DNA of 54,885 bases, taken from NCBI GenBank assembly GCA_002402965.1, contig DHGW01000027.1:1-54885 (forward strand). Reading direction: 5' to 3'. Below, piece by piece: positions 1 through 8,538 of this stretch. A program made the translations under genes and the position numbers. Position 1 is the first letter of the stretch. Each line of letters starts with the position of its first letter. Origin of the DNA: Bacteroidales bacterium UBA4788 (GTDB lineage Bacteria; Bacteroidota; Bacteroidia; Bacteroidales; VadinHA17). Below the pieces are notes generated by a model. That model was not told where the DNA came from. It searched no databases and saw only the letters and a list, made by a program, of their open reading frames with translations.

Positions 1-279
1 CTCACCGAGCCTAAAAACGCCATTACCAAACAGTATATCAAGCTCTTTGCCATGGACGGCATCCAGCTTACCTTCACCCCCGAAGCCCTTGACTACATTG
101 TTGACAAGGCCGTGGAGTTCAAGCTTGGAGCCAGGGGCCTGCGTGCCATCTGCGAGGAAATAATGATGGACGCCATGTTCGAGTTGCCATCAGGTGATAC
201 GAAGGAATTCACTGTAACCCCTGACTACGCGGCACACAAACTAGAGAGAGTGGACATGAAGGTGCTGAAGGCATCATAG
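1..279 (+). CDS. clpX: ATP-dependent Clp protease ATP-binding subunit ClpX, C-terminal part
   Basis: The reading frame is open from the first base and stops at 279, so only the last 92 residues are present. They begin LTEPKNAITKQYIKLF, a conserved part of the ClpX small domain, and contain GARGLR, the sensor-2 motif whose Arg contacts ATP. ClpX is the AAA+ unfoldase that feeds substrates to ClpP in the cytoplasm. The internal ATG at 52 is not the start, because family similarity continues upstream of it to the window edge. The N-terminal zinc domain and Walker motifs lie outside the window. The gene is followed by a clear hairpin terminator. The family assignment is secure; ClpP cannot be seen. 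Confidence 0.93.
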   Translation, partial: LTEPKNAITKQYIKLFAMDGIQLTFTPEALDYIVDKAVEFKLGARGLRAICEEIMMDAMFELPSGDTKEFTVTPDYAAHKLERVDMKVLKAS

Positions 280-289
280 AATAAAAAGG

Positions 290-327
290 AATCCCGGTCC
301 ACCATCTTGCAGACCGGGATTTTTGTT
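290..327 (+). terminator. Rho-independent terminator after clpX
   Basis: A perfect 10-base stem (AATCCCGGTC at 290-299, its complement at 312-321) has a 12-base loop and is followed by a T-rich run. It lies 11 bases after the clpX stop. The next gene is on the opposite strand, so it ends the clpX transcript. Confidence 0.85.
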
Positions 328-378
328 ATCAGATACCCGCCGGTAAATTCCGCATAAACCGGTGCGGGTCAGTGAAAG

Positions 379-1227
379 TCAATTATTGTCATTGTATTTC
401 GGATGCCTGTACCCCAGCGTGATCTCTTTGGTCTCGTCACCCCTTGAGAGTGTAGCTACAGCGTCACATTCACCTGCGCCATAATCCAGTTCGAACGGCT
501 CTATGCCTTCAACGTCAAAACCGATTGTTCCGCCAACGAGGAACCTGCAGGCTGCATGCCACTGCAGAGGGTTGACGATGGTCAGGGTAAATGACTTGCC
601 CTCCAGGTTCGTCCCGGCTGACACGCCGGTGATCAGGCACTCGTCGTCCCATGGATTCCATGTTCCGTAACCTGCCACATATTCCCTCTGGCGCGTGAAC
701 TCACGGGTGATGACCTTGTTGTCCGGAAAGGTTATCTTGCCGTCGGTGAGGCTGACCCCGAAGACGTTATTCTGACTGCCGTTCGGGCCAAGATTTTCAA
801 CAACATATGTCCCTTCAACCTTTGCGCCGTTAACATGGTAGTTATCAAACGTGAGGGTGCGTTCCGAGCCTGTTGTGCCTCTCGGCCCCGAGAGCGTAAT
901 CAATATCTTTCCGCTGCGCACCACGTCAAAAAGCCCCGTGCACCCTGTGCCGTAGTTGATCTCAATGTTGCGCGGCCAGAACTCCTGACCGGGTGAGGTG
1001 ATTGTGATCAGCGGGCACGTGTCAATGATGGATGCCGACTTCTTTCCGATTTCAGCAAAGCCTGTTGCAATTTCAAGCGAAGTGAAAGCATCATCATACA
1101 GGGCTTCAGTGAGAGCCACATCGTCAGCTGCTTCGGAGGCAGTAGCATCAAGCGGCTCCGACTTGCTGCACGATGCCATTATAAGACCCAGAAGGGTCAC
1201 CATAAGGATCAGTGTTTTTGTTTTCAT
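379..1227 (-). CDS. hypothetical secreted lipoprotein
   Basis: This 282-residue protein starts MKTKTLILMVTLLGL and has a lipobox ending ASC around residue 19, so it should be lipid-anchored after secretion. I chose the ATG at 1227 because it gives a proper signal peptide; an upstream start at 1251 would add eight residues ahead of it. The mature part is rich in beta-type sequence and acidic residues, with several Cys in the middle and C-terminal parts (DTCPLIT, GTGCTG, DDECLI, AACRF, GAGECD). I recognise no catalytic motif. Many Bacteroidota carry such lipoproteins of unknown role. It is a single gene between the clpX terminator and folA. Function unknown; that it is real is likely from length, signal and codon pattern. 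Confidence 0.75.
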   Translation of the reverse strand: MKTKTLILMVTLLGLIMASCSKSEPLDATASEAADDVALTEALYDDAFTSLEIATGFAEIGKKSASIIDTCPLITITSPGQEFWPRNIEINYGTGCTGLFDVVRSGKILITLSGPRGTTGSERTLTFDNYHVNGAKVEGTYVVENLGPNGSQNNVFGVSLTDGKITFPDNKVITREFTRQREYVAGYGTWNPWDDECLITGVSAGTNLEGKSFTLTIVNPLQWHAACRFLVGGTIGFDVEGIEPFELDYGAGECDAVATLSRGDETKEITLGYRHPKYNDNN

Positions 1228-1312
1228 AATAGAGTTTCTTAAGTGTTCCATTGATATATGTCTCTTTGACTGCAGAGAACACTCACGGTTTAACGGACAA
1301 CGAAAAAAAAAG

Positions 1313-1801
1313 TTACATCCGCCTGAGGTATGTCGTGTACGAGAAGCTCAATACTTCCGGTTCATCAGAGAGATAATCCTCCTGCTCGGCAACATACCAC
1401 TCCACGGGTCTGATCTCCGGGAAGAAGGTGTCAGCCGTGAACTCAGCGTGTATATGTGTCACCATCAGCCTGTCTGCCAGTGGCAGGAACTGCCTGTAGA
1501 CCGAGCCTCCGCCGATGATGAAGACCTCCCTGCCCGGCTTGCAGAGGCTCAGGGCCTGATCCATTGACCTGGCGGTCTCGGCGCACTCGAAACAGTCGAG
1601 TTCATTGTCGGTAAGTACGATATTCTGCCTTCCGGGAAGGGGTTTGTTGGGAAGCGATTCCCATGTCTTCTTCCCCATGATCAGGCAATGGCCCATGGTG
1701 ATCTCCCGGAACCTCTTCAGATCTCCGGGGAGGTGGGCCAGAAGGTTGTTATTGTAACCGATCCCGTTGTTCCGGTCGGTTGCTACTATTATTGTGATCA
1801 T
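1313..1801 (-). CDS. folA: dihydrofolate reductase
   Basis: This 162-residue enzyme reduces dihydrofolate to tetrahydrofolate with NADPH in the cytoplasm. The N-terminus MITIIVATDRNNGIGYNNNL and the following HLPGDLKRF match the family. Asp27 falls where E. coli DHFR has its catalytic Asp27. GKKTWESLP and the later FIIGGGSVYRQFLP form the NADPH-binding parts. The Trp usual in the LPW motif is Ala here (LLAHLP). It lies one base after the thyA stop, the classic thyA-folA pair in which the reductase recycles the dihydrofolate made by thymidylate synthase. It is the last gene of a leftward operon. Confidence 0.96.
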   Translation of the reverse strand: MITIIVATDRNNGIGYNNNLLAHLPGDLKRFREITMGHCLIMGKKTWESLPNKPLPGRQNIVLTDNELDCFECAETARSMDQALSLCKPGREVFIIGGGSVYRQFLPLADRLMVTHIHAEFTADTFFPEIRPVEWYVAEQEDYLSDEPEVLSFSYTTYLRRM

Positions 1802-1802
1802 T

Positions 1803-2597
1803 TCAGACAGATATTTCGCCTTTTATGGCTGGGTACGGATCGTAATCCGACAGGGTGAAATCCTCATATTTAAAGGCCAGGATGTCGCTAACCTCGCTAT
1901 TGAGGGTCATCCGTGGCAGGGACCGCGGTTCACGGGTGAGCTGGAGCCTGACCTGCCCGATATGGTTGAGGTAGATATGCGCATCACCCAGGGTATGGAT
2001 GAACTCACCGGGTTTGTAACCGGTCACCTGCGCCATCATCATAGTTAGCAGCGAGTAGGATGCGATGTTAAACGGCACACCCAGGAAGATATCTGCGCTG
2101 CGCTGGTAGAGCTGGCATGAGAGTCTGTCACCTGCCACATAGAACTGAAACAGTATATGGCACGGCGGGAGGGCCATCTTCTCTATATCGCCCACATTCC
2201 AGGCAGAGATGACATGCCGCCGTGAATCAGGATTATTTCTCAGAGAGGAGACGACAGCCTTTACCTGGTCAATGGCTCCGCCGTCGGCAGCAGGCCATGA
2301 GCGCCACTGGTAGCCGTATATCGGGCCGAGGTTGCCGTCAGCAGGGGCCCACTCGTTCCATATTTTCACCCCGTTCTCCTGCAGGTATCGCACGTTGGTA
2401 CTGCCGCTGAGAAACCAGAGAAGCTCATGGATGATAGACTTCAGGTGCAGCTTCTTGGTGGTCATCAGGGGGAACCTTTCAGAGAGGTCAAATCGCATCT
2501 GGTAACCGAAGGTACTGATGGTGCCTGTGCCTGTCCGGTCTCGCTTCTCAATGCCGTGTTCCATGACATGGTTCAGCAGGTCAAGGTATTGCTTCAT
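1803..2597 (-). CDS. thyA: thymidylate synthase
   Basis: This 264-residue protein has the same length as E. coli ThyA. It methylates dUMP to dTMP using methylene-tetrahydrofolate. The catalytic Cys is in LPPCH at residue 146, exactly the E. coli position. The N-terminal RTGTGT loop with a nearby Arg, the SRRHVISAW segment and the C-terminal YDPYPAIKGEISV are all conserved. The stop is one base from the folA start and the gene begins 15 bases after the GH97 stop, so all are probably co-transcribed leftward. There is no sign of damage. Confidence 0.98.
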   Translation of the reverse strand: MKQYLDLLNHVMEHGIEKRDRTGTGTISTFGYQMRFDLSERFPLMTTKKLHLKSIIHELLWFLSGSTNVRYLQENGVKIWNEWAPADGNLGPIYGYQWRSWPAADGGAIDQVKAVVSSLRNNPDSRRHVISAWNVGDIEKMALPPCHILFQFYVAGDRLSCQLYQRSADIFLGVPFNIASYSLLTMMMAQVTGYKPGEFIHTLGDAHIYLNHIGQVRLQLTREPRSLPRMTLNSEVSDILAFKYEDFTLSDYDPYPAIKGEISV

Positions 2598-2612
2598 GAT
2601 CTGATTCTCTTT

Positions 2613-4568
2613 TTATTTGCCTGAGGGAGTGATCTTTGCAACCCACCCTCCGCCCGGGGCGAGGCTGACATTTATCTTCCCGTCCGCAGTGGCTTCCTGT
2701 GTCAGGTGCCTGTAGTCCTCTCCATGACGGTCTGCATTGATGCCATCGCTGAAGATCTCCATCTTATATCTGCCCTCCGGCAGGAAAGCAAGGTCAATCT
2801 CCGTTTCGAAAGGGGTCCAGTCGTTCATTGCCGCAAGATACCACGTTGAACCGTTCCTGCGGGCAGTGATGATAAAGTCGCCTTTCTTAGCAGTCAGCAC
2901 CCTGGTCTCATCCCATGTGACAGGCACACCGGCAATAAAGGAGGTGCACTCCTGGTTCCGCAGGTAATTGGAGGGGCTGTCGGCAAGCATCTGCAGCGGG
3001 CTCTCAAACACCACGTACATGGCCATCTGGTGTACCCTCGTTCCCTGGCTGGCCGGCCTGTAGAATACCGGGGTGAAATCGCGCTTCTGCATGTTGACCA
3101 TAGCTCCCGGAGTGTAATCCATCGGGCCTGCAACCATCCTGGTGAATGGGAGTGTCAGGTCATGTTCCGGGTTGCACTCATTGCTCCATTTGTTATTCTC
3201 GAGCCCCTTCACTCCCTCGCGGGTGATTGCGTTGGGCCATGTCCGTTCCATGCCGTCAGGCTTGTAGGATCCGTGGAAATCGACGAGCATCTTATGCTCC
3301 GCAGCCTTTGCCGCAACTTCATGATAATAATTTACCATCCACTGGTCATCACGCTGCATAAAATCGACCTTGATCCCCTTTACTCCCCACTGCTCATACT
3401 GTGCGAGAGCCTCATCGATCTTATCATACAGTGTTTTCCATATCACCCAGAGTATAATGCCGACGTTCTTTGATTCCGCGTAATCACACAGCTCCTGTAC
3501 GTCAAAGCCCGCTGACTGCTCAAGGACGTCACCCAGAACATACCATCCTTCGTCGAGGATGACATACTCTATTCCGTTTGCAGAGGCGAAGTCTATATAA
3601 TATTTATAGGTATCATTGTTAAGTCCTGCCCTGAAGTCGACCCCATAGATGTTGTTGGCGTTGTACCAGTCCCATGCCACCTTGCCGGGACTGACCCAGC
3701 TGAAGTCGCTTCCCGGTGCCTGAGGGGCTCCAAGGCGGTAGATCAATTCGCTCTCAGCAAGGCGGGCGTCGTCAGGGGTGATGATGAAGACGCGCCAAGG
3801 ATAAGTGCGTGTCCCCGATGTAATGGCGAGGTAATCTGTCCTCTCCGTCACATATACGTTACGGTCGTTGTAAGCCTTCACCTCTTCAGGGTATGCCGGC
3901 AGCACCCCTGTCACCCCGCCGCGGCCGTCTCCGGTTATCCACAGACCCGGGTAATCATGTATGTCAGCTTCTGAGAGAAGTATGTTCATTCCCCCGGTCA
4001 TGAAGAGGGCCGGGAGACTGGCGAGGTGATGAGGACCAATGGTATCCATTGACGCCGGGAGGAAAGCGCACTCATTATGTGACATAAAGCCCTTCTCAAG
4101 CGGATAGAGCGCTTCCGTACCGGCTGGTAGTGAAAAGGCGAACAGCTCATTCTTCACTGTGACCCTTCCTTTCAATGCGGTGGTGAACCTGTATGCCACT
4201 CCGTCATCATAGACACGGAAGTCGATTGATGATCCGCCCCGGAAACGAAGTGTCAATGCGTTATAAATGTCAGGCACGCGACTGTTCCTGCGTGGTACTA
4301 CAGGCACCAGCACATCATTCACTGATGATGTGACGGCTCGCGTTACCGACATTTTCTGCCCCGGGATTGCCATGTCCTCAAGCTGCAGCTCGGGCGAGAG
4401 TCCTGAGATTATCTCCCGGCTGTCATATTTTATGCTGACAGTCAGGCTGGTGGCGGTCTCCACCGACAGTGTGATCCGGCCGTCAGGCGACTTCACGTTG
4501 TATTCTTTCGACAGCAGGGGTATCGGTATGAGCAGTCCTGCTGCAATCAAAATCCTTAAACTCCTCAT
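2613..4568 (-). CDS. glycoside hydrolase family 97 (alpha-glucosidase or alpha-galactosidase)
   Basis: This 651-residue protein has a hydrophobic signal peptide (MRSLRILIAAGLLIPIPLL) and is probably periplasmic. It has the GH97 plan: an N-terminal beta-sandwich (about 20-280), a central TIM barrel (about 290-560) and a C-terminal beta domain. WDWYNANNIYG, YVILDEGWY, GIKVDFMQRDDQ and the Glu-rich stretch NECNPEHD are family hallmarks. GH97 enzymes cut alpha-linked glucose or galactose from oligosaccharides; both inverting and retaining members exist. Asp402, in a K-x-D motif at the end of a barrel strand, resembles the nucleophile of retaining members and would favour alpha-galactosides, but I infer this without an alignment. 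It lies among housekeeping genes with no SusC/SusD pair nearby. Confidence 0.92.
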   Translation of the reverse strand: MRSLRILIAAGLLIPIPLLSKEYNVKSPDGRITLSVETATSLTVSIKYDSREIISGLSPELQLEDMAIPGQKMSVTRAVTSSVNDVLVPVVPRRNSRVPDIYNALTLRFRGGSSIDFRVYDDGVAYRFTTALKGRVTVKNELFAFSLPAGTEALYPLEKGFMSHNECAFLPASMDTIGPHHLASLPALFMTGGMNILLSEADIHDYPGLWITGDGRGGVTGVLPAYPEEVKAYNDRNVYVTERTDYLAITSGTRTYPWRVFIITPDDARLAESELIYRLGAPQAPGSDFSWVSPGKVAWDWYNANNIYGVDFRAGLNNDTYKYYIDFASANGIEYVILDEGWYVLGDVLEQSAGFDVQELCDYAESKNVGIILWVIWKTLYDKIDEALAQYEQWGVKGIKVDFMQRDDQWMVNYYHEVAAKAAEHKMLVDFHGSYKPDGMERTWPNAITREGVKGLENNKWSNECNPEHDLTLPFTRMVAGPMDYTPGAMVNMQKRDFTPVFYRPASQGTRVHQMAMYVVFESPLQMLADSPSNYLRNQECTSFIAGVPVTWDETRVLTAKKGDFIITARRNGSTWYLAAMNDWTPFETEIDLAFLPEGRYKMEIFSDGINADRHGEDYRHLTQEATADGKINVSLAPGGGWVAKITPSGK

Positions 4569-4582
4569 TTTTCCTCCGGTAT

Positions 4583-5188
4583 TTATCCTTGTCCTTTCCT
4601 TCTCGCCATCTCGTCACGGATGGCGGCTGCCTGCTCGTAGTCTTCGCGGGCGATTGCGTCAGTAAGCATATCCCTGAGCTCATCGCCGGAATACTCCCCG
4701 TATTCGTTTGTGACAGGCTGCTTTTTCTCACGTGCCGGTTCCGGCTGCTTCTTCTGTTCCTCTTCAGTGGTGGCGCTCATTACAATCCCTGCTTCATTGA
4801 GTATCTGCGGCTCGATGAATATCGGGCATTCAAATCTCAGGGCCAATGCCACAGCGTCAGAAGTGCGTGAGTCAATCGTAAAGCGTCTCTCACCGTCAGT
4901 GCAGACGATTTCTGAATAGAAGATGCCTTCACGTAGCTTATTAATGAGCACCTGCTCCACGGTGACACCACACGCAAGGGCAAAGCTTCTGAAGAGGTCA
5001 TGTGTCAGCGGCCGTGGCGGTTCAAGATTCTCAAGCTTGATGACGATGGCCTGAGCCTCAAACCCGCCGATAATAATGGGGATCCGTTTTTCACCGTTTT
5101 CCTCTGCCAGTATGAGGGCATAGGCGCCGGACTGAGTCTGACTGTATGAAATGCCTATGACCTTCAGACGAATGAGCTTATTCTGCAT
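4583..5188 (-). CDS. bifunctional nuclease (DUF151) family protein with C-terminal UVR motif
   Basis: This is a 201-residue cytoplasmic protein. The first 150 residues match the bifunctional nuclease family (IPIIIGGFEAQAI, RPLTHDLF, SRTSDAVALALR, CPIFIE). The last 30 residues (RDMLTDAIAREDYEQAAAI) form a UVR helical hairpin of the kind that links UvrB and UvrC. The combination is common in Bacteroidota, but its cellular role is poorly defined. I start at the ATG at 5188 (MQNKLIRLKVIG), because the 39 residues upstream of it in the same frame are unlike the family and overlap a promoter-like region. It is the first gene of the leftward GH97-thyA-folA operon, 14 bases before GH97. Confidence 0.9.
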   Translation of the reverse strand: MQNKLIRLKVIGISYSQTQSGAYALILAEENGEKRIPIIIGGFEAQAIVIKLENLEPPRPLTHDLFRSFALACGVTVEQVLINKLREGIFYSEIVCTDGERRFTIDSRTSDAVALALRFECPIFIEPQILNEAGIVMSATTEEEQKKQPEPAREKKQPVTNEYGEYSGDELRDMLTDAIAREDYEQAAAIRDEMARRKGQG

Positions 5189-5224
5189 AACTTTCCAGAT
5201 TAACAACCTGACAGGCCGATATGA

Positions 5225-5232
5225 CAAATATA
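5225..5232 (-). promoter_or_regulatory. possible -7 box for the nuclease-GH97-thyA-folA operon
   Basis: TATATTTG on the minus strand matches the Bacteroidota TAnnTTTG box and lies 37 bases before the start at 5188. No TTTG lies 18-21 bases upstream, so this rests on the -7 box alone. Confidence 0.35.
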
Positions 5233-5309
5233 AATAATAAGAATCTTTATCTTCCCCGGGGAGAAAATATTTATCCACAGGATACTGGTGATAAATTAAG
5301 TGCACTGAG

Positions 5310-5338
5310 TTGCAAATAAGTTAATTTTTATATCTTTG
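5310..5338 (+). promoter_or_regulatory. rplU-rpmA promoter
   Basis: TATCTTTG at 5331-5338 is a perfect TAnnTTTG box with TTG at 5310-5312, 18 bases upstream. Transcription would begin near 5345 and leave a leader of about 87 bases before rplU. Confidence 0.65.
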
Positions 5339-5359
5339 CAGTCCGAAAAACAGAGATCC

Positions 5360-5403
5360 GGCGGGGCCCGCAGAAGAGTCATGCACAGAGGAGCATGTCC
5401 GCC
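5360..5403 (+). promoter_or_regulatory. structured 5' leader of rplU
   Basis: An outer stem GGCGG (5360-5364) with CCGCC (5399-5403) encloses an inner stem CATGC (5380-5384) with GCATG (5393-5397) and an 8-base loop. It lies between the predicted promoter and the rplU start. A leader that binds L21 is possible by analogy with other ribosomal protein operons, but nothing here proves it. Confidence 0.45.
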
Positions 5404-5431
5404 TCACGGAGTAATATAAGAGAGATTGAAA

Positions 5432-5935
5432 ATGTACGCAATCGTTGAAATTGCCGGTCAGCAGTTCAAGGTCGAAGAGGGAAAGAAGATTTTCGTTCAC
5501 CGTCTCGATGCAGCTGAAGGCGATAATGTAATGTTTGAAAAAGTTCTTCTTCTGGATAATGACGGAGCAGTCACCGTCGGAGAACCGGTCATCGAAAACA
5601 CCGTGGTTGAAGGCCAGGTCATTGCCCATGTGAGGGGTGACAAGGTGATTGTCTTCAAAAAGAAGAAAAGAAAAGGGTATCAGAAAAGGTCCGGTCATCG
5701 CCAGGATTTCACCCAGGTGGAGGTAATGAGCATCGGTCCCGCAGGAGAGACCAAGAAGAAGGCTGCTCCCAAAGCTGAAAAGAAAGTAGCCGAGGCACCC
5801 GTTGCCGAAGAGGTGAAAGCTGAAGTAAAGAAGGCTCCGGCAAAGAAGGCCGCCGCCAGTAAGGAAAAGGTTGAGAAGAAGGCCCCCGTAAAGAAGGCCG
5901 CTGCGAAGAGCACGAAAAAACCGGAAAAGGAATAA
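5432..5935 (+). CDS. rplU: 50S ribosomal protein L21 with Lys/Ala-rich tail
   Basis: The N-terminal 105 residues (MYAIVEIAGQQFKVEEGKKI to VEVMSIG) are L21, which binds 23S rRNA in the large subunit. KKKKRKGYQKRSGHRQ is the conserved basic loop. A tail of about 60 residues follows, made almost only of Ala, Lys, Glu, Val and Pro (repeats like KKAPAKKAA); most L21 proteins stop near 103 residues, so this one is long at 167. The ATG at 5432 is the family start; a TTG two codons earlier is less likely. rpmA follows after 26 bases, the usual L21-L27 pair. The tail may add rRNA or DNA contacts; that is a guess. Confidence 0.95.
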   Translation: MYAIVEIAGQQFKVEEGKKIFVHRLDAAEGDNVMFEKVLLLDNDGAVTVGEPVIENTVVEGQVIAHVRGDKVIVFKKKKRKGYQKRSGHRQDFTQVEVMSIGPAGETKKKAAPKAEKKVAEAPVAEEVKAEVKKAPAKKAAASKEKVEKKAPVKKAAAKSTKKPEKE

Positions 5936-5961
5936 CCGAAAAACAATAAAAAGATAAAGAT

Positions 5962-6222
5962 ATGGCACACAAGAAAGGTGTAGGCAGTTCACGCAACGGC
6001 CGCGACTCAGAAAGCAAAAGGCTTGGTGTCAAGCTCTTCGGAGGACAGGCAGTCAAGGCAGGCGGCATTATCGTACGCCAGCGCGGTACAACCCACAACC
6101 CGGGTGAAAACGTAGGCATCGGCAGGGATCATACCCTCTTCGCCCTCGTTGACGGGACTATTGAGTTTAAGAAGAAGAGTGGTGACAAATCTTACGTCTC
6201 GGTTAAACCCGTAGCAGAATAA
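5962..6222 (+). CDS. rpmA: 50S ribosomal protein L27
   Basis: This 86-residue protein begins MAHKKGVGSSRNGRDSESKR, the conserved flexible arm that reaches the peptidyl-transferase centre. The body KLFGGQAVKAGGIIVRQRGT is typical. Length is normal and there is no N-terminal extension of the kind cleaved by Prp in Firmicutes. It follows rplU in one transcript and is followed by a strong terminator. Confidence 0.98.
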   Translation: MAHKKGVGSSRNGRDSESKRLGVKLFGGQAVKAGGIIVRQRGTTHNPGENVGIGRDHTLFALVDGTIEFKKKSGDKSYVSVKPVAE

Positions 6223-6246
6223 GATATAATCACACTGTTTACAGGA

Positions 6247-6293
6247 CTCCTGAAAAATACGCGAAAGCGCATCTTTTCAGGAGTTTTTGTTTT
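6247..6293 (+). terminator. Rho-independent terminator after rpmA
   Basis: A perfect 10-base stem (CTCCTGAAAA at 6247-6256, complement at 6274-6283), with a small inner GCG-aaa-GCG hairpin, is followed by TTTTTGTTTT. It lies 25 bases after the rpmA stop. Confidence 0.88.
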
Positions 6294-6326
6294 AATTTTA
6301 CCCACCTGTTATAAAACCCTTCCGTT

Positions 6327-7601
6327 ATGCTAACAATCAATCTCATCCGTGAACAGTCATCATTCGTAATCGAAAGGCTGAAGGTCAAGAATTTCGATGC
6401 CACCGCAATCGTCGGCCAGGTTCTTGAACTAGACCGTCGCCGCAGGGAGCTGCAGACCGAGAACGATTCCATCCAGGCTGAGCTCAATTCCCTCTCGCGT
6501 GAGATAGGCACGATGATGAAGGATGGCATGAAGGATGAGGCTGAGGCTGCGCGCAGGGGAATCGGCGCCATGAAGGAGAAGCAAAAGCAGCTTGCCGACA
6601 AACTGGAGGAGGTCTCCCAAGAGATGCAGACGGAGCTGGTGAAGCTGCCGAACCTTCCCCACCAGCTGGTAGCTGCGGGCAGGAGTGCCGAGGACAATGT
6701 CGTTGTCCGCAGCGGCGGCGTCATTAAGGAACTGCATGCCGGAGCCGTGCCCCACTGGGACCTGATAAAGAAATATGACATCATCGACTTCGACCTGGGT
6801 ATCAAGATCACCGGTGCAGGGTTCCCGGTATACAAGGGACAGGGAGCCAGGCTGCAGAGAGCCCTGGTGAACTTCTTCCTCGACGAGGGGGGCAGGGCCG
6901 GCTATCGCGAGATTGAACCACCCATAGTGGTCAATGAGGACTCCGGGTTCGGCACCGGCCAGCTGCCTGACAAGGAGGGTCAGATGTACCATGTTGGTAT
7001 CGACAACCTCTACCTGATACCTACTGCCGAGGTGCCCATAACAAACATCTACCGCGATGTAATCCTTGATGCTGCCGAACTGCCGGTGCTGAACATGGGC
7101 TATACCCCCTGTTTCCGCCGTGAGGCTGGCTCCTGGGGTGCCCATGTGAGAGGCCTCAACAGGCTCCACCAGTTCGACAAGGTGGAGATAGTTCAGATTG
7201 CTCATCCCGACAAATCATACGAGGCTCTTGAAGATATGGTGAACCACGTCGAGAGTCTCCTCGTCAAACTTGAACTTCCTTACCGGATAGTGAGGCTTTG
7301 CGGGGGAGATATGTCATTCACCTCTGCCATGACATATGACTTCGAGGTGTGGTCAGCTGCGCAGCAGCGCTGGCTGGAGGTGAGTTCAACCTCCAATTTC
7401 GAGGCTTTCCAGGCCAACAGGCTAAGGTGCCGCTTCAGGGAGAAGGGAGCCAAACAGACAACGCTCTGCCACACCCTCAATGGCAGCGCCCTGGCATTGC
7501 CGCGCATTGTGGCCGCGCTGCTTGAGAACAACCAGACCACTGAAGGAATAAAGATACCTGCCGCGCTTGTGCCTTACACCAGGTTTGAACTCATCAGCTG
7601 A
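6327..7601 (+). CDS. serS: seryl-tRNA synthetase
   Basis: This 424-residue class II synthetase charges tRNA-Ser. Residues 1-105 form the long antiparallel coiled coil that grips the tRNA (many Glu, Lys and Arg in heptads). The catalytic domain carries motif 2 (CFRREAGSWGAHVRGLNRLHQFDKVE) and motif 3 (NGSALALPRIVAALLENNQ). The TAEVP loop that recognises serine is present. Length is normal. The EamA transporter starts five bases after the stop, so the two are probably co-transcribed. Confidence 0.97.
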   Translation: MLTINLIREQSSFVIERLKVKNFDATAIVGQVLELDRRRRELQTENDSIQAELNSLSREIGTMMKDGMKDEAEAARRGIGAMKEKQKQLADKLEEVSQEMQTELVKLPNLPHQLVAAGRSAEDNVVVRSGGVIKELHAGAVPHWDLIKKYDIIDFDLGIKITGAGFPVYKGQGARLQRALVNFFLDEGGRAGYREIEPPIVVNEDSGFGTGQLPDKEGQMYHVGIDNLYLIPTAEVPITNIYRDVILDAAELPVLNMGYTPCFRREAGSWGAHVRGLNRLHQFDKVEIVQIAHPDKSYEALEDMVNHVESLLVKLELPYRIVRLCGGDMSFTSAMTYDFEVWSAAQQRWLEVSSTSNFEAFQANRLRCRFREKGAKQTTLCHTLNGSALALPRIVAALLENNQTTEGIKIPAALVPYTRFELIS

Positions 7602-7606
7602 CCTGC

Positions 7607-8491
7607 ATGAAACAGAGCAAGCAGGCATATATCTATGCTGCACTCTCAGTCCTGCTCTGGGGAACCATCCCCACGGCCTTTAAAATAGCCCTGTCGGAGC
7701 TGAGTATCGTGACCATGCTTGGCATCACCACGCTGGTTTCAACAGCGGTGCTTTTCATGATCATGGTTCTGACAGGAAAGCTATGTCTGCTGAAGGAGAC
7801 AACCCGGAGTGAACTGCTTTGGTCAGCACTCTTCGGGCTGATCAACCCGGTGGGTTATTACATGATCCTGCTCACAGCCTACAGCCGGCTTCCGGGGCAG
7901 GTGGCACAGCCGATAAACATGATCTGGCCCATTATCCTTGTCTTTTTTTCCATCCCGCTGCTGGGGCAACGCATACCTGCACGAAGCTTCATAGCCCTCG
8001 CACTAAGTCTCGCAGGGGTCTATATCATCGCCTCACAGGGGGCTCCGCTGAGTCCGGGCCGCTCTGACACCCTCGGCGTCATCCTTGCCCTCGTTAGCGG
8101 GGTGCTGTGGGCTCTTTACTTCGTTCTTAACGTGCGCGACAAGCGCGATGAATCTGTCAAGCTCTTCACAAGCTTCCTCTTCGGATCACTCTACATGCTC
8201 ATCCTGATGGCCGTCAGCGGCACATTCACCCACCCGGTAAGCCTGAAAGGCGTCGCCGCTTCAGTCTACTGCGGATTCTTCGAGATGGGCATCACTTTCT
8301 GGCTCTGGCTGAAGGCTCTGCAACTCTCCGAGACAACTGACAAAGTCAGTAACCTTGTCTATTTCGCCCCGTTCATCTCCCTGATTCTCCTGCACTTTAT
8401 AATAGATGAACCTGTCTATTATACCACTCTTCTGGGACTGCTCCTGATCATCGGGAGCGTCCTGTACCAGAGCAGGACCAGGCGTGCCTGA
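7607..8491 (+). CDS. EamA/DMT-superfamily transporter
   Basis: This 294-residue inner-membrane protein has about ten hydrophobic helices in two halves of five (about 8-140 and 150-288), the internal duplication of EamA proteins. Family members export or import small metabolites; the substrate cannot be read from sequence. It starts five bases after serS. The C-terminal half keeps the family pattern around LALVSGVLWALYFV. An amino acid or sugar-nucleotide substrate would be a guess. Confidence 0.88.
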   Translation: MKQSKQAYIYAALSVLLWGTIPTAFKIALSELSIVTMLGITTLVSTAVLFMIMVLTGKLCLLKETTRSELLWSALFGLINPVGYYMILLTAYSRLPGQVAQPINMIWPIILVFFSIPLLGQRIPARSFIALALSLAGVYIIASQGAPLSPGRSDTLGVILALVSGVLWALYFVLNVRDKRDESVKLFTSFLFGSLYMLILMAVSGTFTHPVSLKGVAASVYCGFFEMGITFWLWLKALQLSETTDKVSNLVYFAPFISLILLHFIIDEPVYYTTLLGLLLIIGSVLYQSRTRRA

Positions 8492-8538
8492 ACCAAGCGG
8501 CATAATTTTTGTTAGTTTTACACCAAAATCAGTCATCA

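Noticed and set aside
5321..5992. Minus-strand open frame of 223 codons opposite rplU and rpmA
   Set aside because: It is the complement of the Lys/Ala-rich L21 coding sequence. Its Phe/Leu-rich translation follows from the AAG and GCC codons opposite, and the plus-strand genes are certain.
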